Source of the DNA: Paractinoplanes polyasparticus
GTDB taxonomy: Bacteria; Actinomycetota; Actinomycetes; Mycobacteriales; Micromonosporaceae
NCBI RefSeq assembly: GCF_019710575.1
Contig: NZ_JAHWFK010000018.1
Span: 1-49,037, forward strand
Direction: 5' to 3'
Length of the DNA: 49,037 bases
Shown: positions 24,801 through 30,192 of the stretch, in pieces
How the letters are laid out: the number at the start of each line of letters is the position of its first letter
Position numbering within the stretch: position 1 is the first letter of the stretch
The notes under the pieces: generated by a model
Databases searched by the model: none
What the model was told of the DNA's origin: nothing
The model's input: only the letters and a program-made list of their open reading frames with translations
Program-made: the position numbers and the translations under genes

Positions 24801-25750
24801 AGGACCAGCTGCGCACGATGATGGCGATGAACAACCTGGCCAGTTCCCTGCGCCTGTCGGGCCGGGTGCGCGAGGCCCGCGACCGCGAGCGGCACCTGTA
24901 CGAGCGCTGCACCCTGGTGCTGGGCGAGAACCACATCCTGACCCTGCAGGTCGGCAACAACTACGGCCGCGACCTGCGCGAGGCCGGCGAGTACGTCGAG
25001 TCGATCACGCTGCTCCAGGACGTCCTGGCCCGGCACCGCCGCGCGTTCGGCGACAACGCCCCCAAGACGTACAGCACGATGACCAACCTCGCCGTCTCCG
25101 AACGCAGCGCCGGCCGCTCCCGCGAGGCCGCGAACCGCCTCGACCTGGCCTACGACAACCTGAACCGCCTGCTCGGCCCGGACGGCCCGGAGACCCTGGC
25201 CTGCCGCCTGTCCCGCGCGGTGAACCTGCTGGCCACCGGCGAACCCGACACGGCCGGCGACGAGATGGCCCGCGTCGAGCGCTCGTACCGCACCCGCCTG
25301 GGCGCCTCCCACCCGCACACCGTGACGTGCCTCAACAATCGCGCGACGGTGGCCCGCGCCCTGAGCGACCTGGGCACGGCGAGGCGGCTGGCACGCGAGG
25401 CCGTCGAGGGCTTCGACCGCAGGCTGGGCCCCGACCACCCGTACACCTTGGCCGCCCGCATGAACCTGGCCATCTTCACGGCCGAGTGGGGCGCGGTCCC
25501 CGACGCGTACGACATGATCGTGCCCGTCGTGGCCGGCATCGAGCGCCTGCTGGGCCACAGCCACCCCGACACGGCCCGCGCCGAAGCCAACCTCTCGCTG
25601 ATCAAGGCCGACCTCGAGGGCCACGACCCGGCGGTGGAGCGCGAGGCCGTCCGCCGCCTGCGCGACCTCCTGGGCGACAACCACCCCGCCGTCGAGGCGC
25701 TGCGCGAGGGCCGCTACGTCCACCGAACCCTCGATCCCCACCCGTTCTGA
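21881..25750 (+). CDS. fxsT: FxsT: ParA-like P-loop, TIR-like, NB-ARC and TPR protein
   Basis: This 1289-residue multidomain protein starts with a ParA/MinD-like ATPase domain whose P-loop KGGTGRT (16-22) has Arg in place of the usual Lys; VADWDLESPGLHRF follows. At about 330-460 lies a degenerate TIR-like segment (IALRYAPDDRVWAEWIGKVLETAGV). An NB-ARC ATPase follows, with Walker A GMGGIGKT (511-518) and Walker B WLVIFDNAED (Asp590). About eight tetratricopeptide repeats fill 900-1280 (units such as ARALDEQVLTEQRDLLGETHPHT). This is the tetratricopeptide protein expected in FxSxx-COOH systems. The layout mimics NLR/STAND immune sensors. No transmembrane segment is seen. Confidence 0.9.
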   Translation: MTDGRDGKVVTFYSYKGGTGRTMALANVAWILAANGKRVLVADWDLESPGLHRFFRPFIDPEALAGSGGVIELVRGYEQATLQDVERDDDWHRDYARVSRHAFTIGWDRFPNGGTLDFLAAGSQNQDYARSVYERDWDEFYERLGGGQLFDALRDDMKRHYDYALIDSRTGWSDVAGICTVHMPDVLIDCFTFSEQGIDGAATVAANVSSQQGRRQIRILPVPMRVDLAELKRADAGRIAARQRFTGLPGGMSAAERDAYWSTVEVPYVPFYAYEETLATFGDRPGSRSSMLAAYETLTGYITGGAITSLPPMEESLRERTAARFVRPSILPESTIALRYAPDDRVWAEWIGKVLETAGVTVNAVAVDPDADNARTPAGRVLTVVSAANALAEQARVPRDRSDPRTPLVAYVSDVSALRGQSESDSAFLSGQAEEVAVTRLLRLVGHPVDDFDRSRVGLRYPGRSTVLFNAPIRNVQFTGREKDLQDLRAKLLASGSPVVLSGASPVALQGMGGIGKTQVAMEYAHRFRNAYDFVWWIDADPVTFVDTQLSDLARELGLAPDGGIADQAQAVLSALRRGRTLSRWLVIFDNAEDIAVVSRFLPSGPGGHVIVTSRDAAWGEHAQTVPVDVFDRRESITHLRRRVPSLRADDASRLAELLGDLPIAVAAAGAWLADTGAPVEDYLRHIEQYGPANLESVWDLSLKRLEERSAAAYRLLTLCSVLAPQIALDLIYGDRMADLLRPLDPMVTDAMYRGSLIQQINRLALLKLDVGGGQIHVHRIVQHVVRQRMTPEQIEEARRQVHLVLAAARPTGEVDDPKNWPRFRQLWPHLEVSRAYLSREEPVRRLIIDRVRYVWQSGGYNDGRRLAEEYVRRWTELRDQLTDPAERDSLSRQLLYLRFNLGNIVRDRADFAEARALDEQVLTEQRDLLGETHPHTLTTAGGLGASLRALGLYADALRLDERTTAAWVENFGEDQLRTMMAMNNLASSLRLSGRVREARDRERHLYERCTLVLGENHILTLQVGNNYGRDLREAGEYVESITLLQDVLARHRRAFGDNAPKTYSTMTNLAVSERSAGRSREAANRLDLAYDNLNRLLGPDGPETLACRLSRAVNLLATGEPDTAGDEMARVERSYRTRLGASHPHTVTCLNNRATVARALSDLGTARRLAREAVEGFDRRLGPDHPYTLAARMNLAIFTAEWGAVPDAYDMIVPVVAGIERLLGHSHPDTARAEANLSLIKADLEGHDPAVEREAVRRLRDLLGDNHPAVEALREGRYVHRTLDPHPF

Positions 25751-25816
25751 CTTGTCGGAGGGCTGAGTGGCCATCGGAGCGGATGTTCCGTGGCCCACAG
25801 GAAAATTGCCAGCCCG

Positions 25817-25845
25817 TTGACGGTTAGGGCTCTAACAGTTAGAGT
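25817..25845 (+). promoter_or_regulatory. promoter and operator of marR
   Basis: A -35 TTGACG (25817-25822), 17-nt spacer and -10 TAGAGT (25840-25845) lie 7 nt before ATG 25853, so the mRNA is probably leaderless. A perfect 15-bp palindrome CTCTAAC-A-GTTAGAG at 25830-25844 overlaps the -10. A second GTTAG-N4-CTAAC at 25823-25836 overlaps that palindrome. The position over the promoter suggests autorepression by the MarR protein. Confidence 0.75.
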
Positions 25846-25852
25846 TCTGAGT

Positions 25853-26290
25853 ATGGACGCGCCGAAGCTCACCACCTCCCTCGAACTGGTTCGCTGGATC
25901 GGGTGGGCCCAGCGCAGGGCCGCGGAGGACTGGGTGCGAGCGCGCGAGCTCAGCTTCGAGCAGAGCTTCGTGCTCGGCTACCTCGCCCAGCAGCCCGGTG
26001 CGATCCAGCGTGAGCTCGCCGAGATCACCCGGACGAGCGCGGCCAGCGTCTCGAGTCTGCTGCAGGGGCTCGAACGGCGCGGGCTGGTCGAGCGGCGGTC
26101 CGAGCCCGGCAACGAGCGCGTCAAGCGTGTCTTCACCACGCCGGCCGGTCGGGAACTGATCGCCGGATTCGACGTCGCGATGGCCGCCGCTGACGAGACC
26201 ATCCTGGCTCCGCTCGACGACGCCGAGCGGGCCACCTTGCAAGCTCTCCTCCGGAAGATCACCGCGGAACTGCCGCAACCGACCCGCTAA
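25853..26290 (+). CDS. MarR family transcriptional regulator
   Basis: This 145-residue winged-helix protein has the MarR core IQRELAEITRTSAASVSSLLQGLERRGLVERR, the wing sequence RVKRVFTTPAGRELI and dimerisation helices at both ends. It precedes a MATE efflux gene by 122 bp, the same pairing as MepR/MepA in Staphylococcus aureus. A palindrome sits on its own promoter, so it probably represses itself and the pump until a ligand binds. ATG 25853 fits the promoter; longer frames are not supported. Confidence 0.92.
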   Translation: MDAPKLTTSLELVRWIGWAQRRAAEDWVRARELSFEQSFVLGYLAQQPGAIQRELAEITRTSAASVSSLLQGLERRGLVERRSEPGNERVKRVFTTPAGRELIAGFDVAMAAADETILAPLDDAERATLQALLRKITAELPQPTR

Positions 26291-26334
26291 CACCCTCCAG
26301 CACCACACCCGCATCGCGCCGGTTCCGCCGCCGC

Positions 26335-26381
26335 GCGCTCCGCCCTGCCCTCAGGACGGAGCTGCGCCGCGGTGCGCTCCG
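26335..26381 (+). promoter_or_regulatory. leader with mutually exclusive hairpins before the MATE gene
   Basis: Two copies of GCGCTCCG (26335-26342 and 26374-26381) flank CGGAGC (26357-26362), which can pair with GCTCCG of either copy. The two 6-bp stems cannot form together, the arrangement of a simple attenuator. A ribosome site AAGAGG follows before ATG 26413. It could also be chance in GC-rich DNA. Confidence 0.35.
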
Positions 26382-26412
26382 TGGTGCCCGAAATCTCCCG
26401 AAAGAGGCAACC

Positions 26413-27825
26413 ATGACCGCCGCCACCTCCAACCGCTGGTACCTGTCCACCGCGCCGATCCTGCGGGCCCTCGCGCACCTGTGCGTGCCGATGGCGGCCG
26501 CGATGATCGTGGGCGCCGTCTACAACGTGATCAACGCCGGGTTCCTCGGCTCGCAGCACGACACCGCGCTGCTCGCCGCCATCACGTTCGGCACGCCGCT
26601 GCTCGGCCTGGTCATGGCCATCGGCGGCGTGTTCGGGGTCGGCGGCGGGGCGCTCATCTCGCGGCTGTTCGGCGCGGCCGAGCACGACCCGGCCCAGGCC
26701 GCCGAGATCAAGCATGTCTCGTCGTTCGCCGTCTGGAGCTCGACCGCAGCCGGCGTGGTGGTCGGCGGGGCCGGGCTGCTCCTCCTGCATCCGCTGGTCA
26801 CCCTGCTCGGCGCGGACACCGCGGCCGCGTCCACGACCCGCGAGTACGTCGCCGTCATGCTGGCGTTCGTGCCGGTGCTGGCGGCCGCGTTCTGCCTCGA
26901 GCAGATCGTGCGGGCCGAGGGCGCCGCGCGCCAGGCGATGAACGGGCTGATCCTGTCCACGGTGGCCAACGTCGCCTTCGACGTCGTGTTCATCCTGGTC
27001 TTCCACTGGGGCGTGGCCGGCGCCGCGCTCGGCACCGGGCTGGCCAACCTGGCCACGGTCGCCTACTTCGCGTACTGGCTGCAGCGCAACAGCGAGCACG
27101 TGAGCCTGGCCCTGCGCTGGTTCACGCTGCGCCCGGACGTCGTCAAGCCGGTCTTCGGGGTGGGTGTCGGCGAGCTGCTCCAGTCCGCCTTCATGATCGT
27201 CACTGTCCTGGTGCTCAACAACCTCGCAGCCGCCTACGGCGACGGCCCGCTCGCCGCCATGGGCGTCGCCGTCCGCATCGCGCAGGTGCCGGAGTTCCTG
27301 ATCATGGGCGTCACGCTGGGCGTGCTGCCGCTGCTGGCCTACTCGTACGGCAAGGGCGACCGCGCCCGCCTCTACGCGGCGCTCCGGGCGTCCGCGATCA
27401 CCGTCGGCGGGGTCATGCTCGTCCTCGGCGGCTCGGTGTTCGTGTTCCGCGAGCAGGTGCTCTCCGCCTTCTCGAGCGACCACGCGGTGCTGACGATCGG
27501 CGTCACGATCCTCGCGGCCCAGCTCGTGGCTACGGTCGCGAACGGCTTCGCGGGCCTGATCACCTCGCTGTTCCAGGCGACCGGCCGGGCCCGGCCCGCG
27601 ATCATCATGTCGATGTCGCAGGGCGTCCTGTTCATCCCCATCGTGCTGCTCGGCAACCACCTGTTCGGCCTGCCCGGCATCATCTGGGCGCTGACCGTCA
27701 CCGAGGGCCTGGTCTTCCTCGTCGGCGTCGGCATGTGGCTGGCGGCCCGCCGCTCGATCGACCGCGGCCTGGCCGAGGGCAACCCGGAGCGCGCCGAGCA
27801 GGCGCTCGAAGGCGCGGAAGCCTGA
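26413..27825 (+). CDS. MATE family efflux transporter
   Basis: This 470-residue integral membrane protein has about twelve hydrophobic helices in two six-helix halves, typical of MATE multidrug or cation exporters coupled to Na+ or H+. Family features include the N-terminal PMAAAMIVGAVYNVINAGFLG, GVGGGALISRLFGA at the end of helix 2, and the half-repeat GVGVGELLQSAFMIVTVLVLNN. Length is normal. It follows marR, and the two probably form a ligand-inducible efflux unit. The substrate is unknown. Confidence 0.93.
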   Translation: MTAATSNRWYLSTAPILRALAHLCVPMAAAMIVGAVYNVINAGFLGSQHDTALLAAITFGTPLLGLVMAIGGVFGVGGGALISRLFGAAEHDPAQAAEIKHVSSFAVWSSTAAGVVVGGAGLLLLHPLVTLLGADTAAASTTREYVAVMLAFVPVLAAAFCLEQIVRAEGAARQAMNGLILSTVANVAFDVVFILVFHWGVAGAALGTGLANLATVAYFAYWLQRNSEHVSLALRWFTLRPDVVKPVFGVGVGELLQSAFMIVTVLVLNNLAAAYGDGPLAAMGVAVRIAQVPEFLIMGVTLGVLPLLAYSYGKGDRARLYAALRASAITVGGVMLVLGGSVFVFREQVLSAFSSDHAVLTIGVTILAAQLVATVANGFAGLITSLFQATGRARPAIIMSMSQGVLFIPIVLLGNHLFGLPGIIWALTVTEGLVFLVGVGMWLAARRSIDRGLAEGNPERAEQALEGAEA

Positions 27826-27843
27826 CGGCTCTACGCTTCGAAG

Positions 27844-27957
27844 ATGTTCGACCACGAGCCGGACGGCTTCTTCGGCTCCAGCGCGCACCCGGAACTCGTG
27901 ACCGCCGAGGAGCGCCGCCCCTGTGCCGAACGCCTGCGGGCGGCATGGTCGTCCTGA
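27844..27957 (+). CDS. possible 37-residue small protein
   Basis: A 37-codon frame (MFDHEPDGFFGSSAHPEL...) starts at ATG 27844, 6 nt after a -10-like TACGCT (27832-27837). It ends 13 nt inside the next gene in another frame. Third positions are mostly G/C, as in real genes here. It may be a leader peptide coupling translation of the acetyltransferase, or a remnant of a longer gene. I do not recognise it. Confidence 0.4.
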   Translation: MFDHEPDGFFGSSAHPELVTAEERRPCAERLRAAWSS

Positions 27958-28556
27958 CCGATCGGCTCCGGCTCGAGCCGGTCGGAGCGGGAAACGCGCG
28001 GGATCTGTGGCTCGTGCTCTCGGACGACGCGGTGTGGCCCTCGTACGGCCGCGTGAAGCCGGCCTACGAGCAGGTGGAGCAGTCGGCGCGGGACATGGGG
28101 GAGGCCTGGCGGCGTCAGGGCGTGCACAAGTGGATCGCGTACGACCGGAGAAGCGGCGAGGTCGTCGGGCGGGGCGGTTTGTCGCGGCCGCCCGTCGATG
28201 CCGACTGGGGGCAGCTGTACACGTTCCTTCCGGACGAGCCGTGGGTGCGGGCCGCGCACCTCGGGGCGCACGCGCACTGGTACGAGCTCGGCTGGGCTCT
28301 TCGGGAAAAACACCGGGGACGCGGCTACGCGACCGAGATCGGGCGGGCCGGGCTGGCCCACGCGTTCGACGTGCTGGACGCCCAGGCCGTCGTCTCGTGC
28401 ACGCTGCGGCACAACACGAACTCGCGCGCCGTCATGGAACGGCTCGGCCTGCGGTACGCCGGCGAGATCGTCAGCGACCGAGAGCCGTACGCCGTCAGTG
28501 TGATGCTGCGGGCGGAGCACCCCGGCGGACAGCGCCCAGGTCGACGCCTCGGGTGA
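27945..28556 (+). CDS. GNAT family N-acetyltransferase
   Basis: This 203-residue acetyltransferase of the RimJ/RimL-like type begins VVLTDRLRLEPVGAGNARDL. Its acetyl-CoA site is LREKHRGRGYATEIGRAGL, the R/Q-x-x-G-x-G/A motif, followed by NTNSRAVMERLGLRYAGE. Such enzymes acetylate protein N-termini or small amines; the substrate is unknown. ATG 27945 lies inside the end of a small upstream frame. The 3' end overlaps the convergent AraC gene by 62 bp. Confidence 0.88.
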   Translation: MVVLTDRLRLEPVGAGNARDLWLVLSDDAVWPSYGRVKPAYEQVEQSARDMGEAWRRQGVHKWIAYDRRSGEVVGRGGLSRPPVDADWGQLYTFLPDEPWVRAAHLGAHAHWYELGWALREKHRGRGYATEIGRAGLAHAFDVLDAQAVVSCTLRHNTNSRAVMERLGLRYAGEIVSDREPYAVSVMLRAEHPGGQRPGRRLG

Positions 28557-29415
28557 AGCGGGTGCGGTACTCCGTTGCCGTCAGGCCGTAGTGGGCTCGG
28601 AACCGCCGGGCGAAGTAGTTCTGGTCGGGCCAGCCGACCCGTTCGGCGATGGCCCGGACCGTACGGTCGGAGTGCAGCAGCATCTCGGCCGCGAGCTCGA
28701 CCCGATGACGCGAGAGGAAGGCGACCGGCGGCAGGCCGGTGACCGATTTGAACAGCCGGACCAGGTAGCCCGGGGCCAGGTGCAGGCCCTCGGCCAGGTC
28801 GCTCAGCGTCCAGTTGCGGGCCGGGTCGGCCTCGATGCGTCGCATGACCTCGAGGACGGCGGGATGCACCGGTTCGGAGCGGACGCCGTCGCCGACGGCC
28901 CTGGCCACGCAGCCCAGCGCCAGCACCACGCGGGCGATCATGTCGGTGCGGTGCAGGTGTTGCGGCTGGGTACGCAGCTCGGCCAGCGCGTCCAGGTGGG
29001 CGAAGCACTCGGCGCGCTCGTGCGGGCCCAGGTGGGTGGTGAGGATGCCGCGGCGCCGTTCGAGGTACGGGCCCTGGGAGAGCAGGTGGCCGAGCAGCGG
29101 GTCGTCGCGGGTCCAGCCGAGCTCCTGCCGCAGCAGTTCGGCCGAGAAGCAGAGGTTGTAGACCTCGAAGCTGCGGCAGTCCTCGTAGCCGTGCCACACG
29201 CCGGGGCGCAGCAGCACGGTGTCGCCGACGGTCAGCGGCTGGCGCCCGTTGAGGCTGTGGTGCACGGCCTCACCCTCGGACACGATCGCGATCTCGACGA
29301 AGCTGTGCGTGTGCACCGGCATGAGGCCCTCATGACGGTGCCGGCCCGCATAGGCGAAGGCGTCGTCGCCGAAGTACACGAGCGTGGAGGTGTGCTCGAT
29401 CGTCTCGGGTGGCAC
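28495..29415 (-). CDS. AraC family transcriptional regulator
   Basis: This 306-residue regulator has an N-terminal cupin-like sensing domain (MPVHTHSFVEIAIVSEGEAVHH, then GDTVLLRPGVWHGYED). A C-terminal AraC DNA-binding domain with two helix-turn-helix units follows (WTLSDLAEGLHLAPGYLVRLFKSVTGLPPVAFL and VRAIAERVGWPDQNYFARRFRAHYGLTATEYR). The pattern fits a sugar- or small-molecule-responsive regulator of the AraC/RhaR group. No sugar genes are adjacent. The next minus-strand gene upstream, an alpha/beta hydrolase, lies 26 nt away. Confidence 0.92.
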   Translation of the reverse strand: MPPETIEHTSTLVYFGDDAFAYAGRHRHEGLMPVHTHSFVEIAIVSEGEAVHHSLNGRQPLTVGDTVLLRPGVWHGYEDCRSFEVYNLCFSAELLRQELGWTRDDPLLGHLLSQGPYLERRRGILTTHLGPHERAECFAHLDALAELRTQPQHLHRTDMIARVVLALGCVARAVGDGVRSEPVHPAVLEVMRRIEADPARNWTLSDLAEGLHLAPGYLVRLFKSVTGLPPVAFLSRHRVELAAEMLLHSDRTVRAIAERVGWPDQNYFARRFRAHYGLTATEYRTRFTRGVDLGAVRRGAPPAASH

Positions 29416-29441
29416 GACCGAACCCTACCGCCGCCTCGTCG

Positions 29442-30113
29442 TCACAGGTCGCGGAGCAGGCCCAGCACGCGCTCGGGGCCGTCGCGCAGCACGTTGTGGG
29501 TCGTCGGCCATTCCACGTACTGCCAGTCCGGGTCGTTGCGCACCCGTTCCATCGAGACCGGCGCCTGCGGGCCGCCCGGGGTGTCGAGCGCGGCCGCGTA
29601 CCGCTTGATCGGCACCGACTTCCACGCGCCGGTCAGCCGGGTCTTCTGCAGCAGAGTGGCGAACGGGTGCGGCCGGGCCCGCTCGTCGAAGAAGGGCATC
29701 GGCGCCAGGCCCAGGCCGTCGGCGCCGACCGAGTGGAGGAAGTACGTCCGGTTGTCCTCGGTGGTGACGTCCCAGCACGACTCGCCGTCGTCGAGCACGT
29801 CGGTGTCGAGGTGGATCAGCGCGCTCACCCGGGCCGGTCCGCGGTCGGCCACGGCGTTGATCACCTGGCCGCCGTAGCTGTGCCCGACCAGCACCACCGG
29901 GCCGGCGCCGGCTGTCAGATCCTCGACCAGGGTGTCGAGCTGCTCGACGTGGGCCGACAGATTGACCGGCCGCCGGGTGAGGTCGTCGTCGGGCCAGAGG
30001 CCGGCCAGCGTGACGCAATGCGCTTGATGCCCGAGTTTGTGCAGCTCGGCGGCGAGCGGTTCGTACCACCAGCCGCCGTGCCAGGCCCCCGGGACGAGAA
30101 CGAACGTGGTCAT
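29442..30113 (-). CDS. alpha/beta hydrolase (esterase-like)
   Basis: This 223-residue alpha/beta hydrolase begins TTFVLVPGAWHGGWWYEPLA, the oxyanion region of the MenH/salicylate-esterase-like group. Its nucleophile is Ser79 in VGHSYGG. A late Asp and the C-terminal His in PTTHNVLRDGPERVL complete a plausible triad. No signal peptide is present. ATG 30113 follows TATAGG by about a dozen bases. The 26-nt gap to the AraC gene downstream suggests that both may be read together. Confidence 0.88.
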   Translation of the reverse strand: MTTFVLVPGAWHGGWWYEPLAAELHKLGHQAHCVTLAGLWPDDDLTRRPVNLSAHVEQLDTLVEDLTAGAGPVVLVGHSYGGQVINAVADRGPARVSALIHLDTDVLDDGESCWDVTTEDNRTYFLHSVGADGLGLAPMPFFDERARPHPFATLLQKTRLTGAWKSVPIKRYAAALDTPGGPQAPVSMERVRNDPDWQYVEWPTTHNVLRDGPERVLGLLRDL

Positions 30114-30192
30114 GAGGCATTCCTATACCCGGGAGGGTGAGGAGTAAGGCAGCTGACTGCGCCCAGCGCGCCGCGGCGGATAGTGAGCCCCT

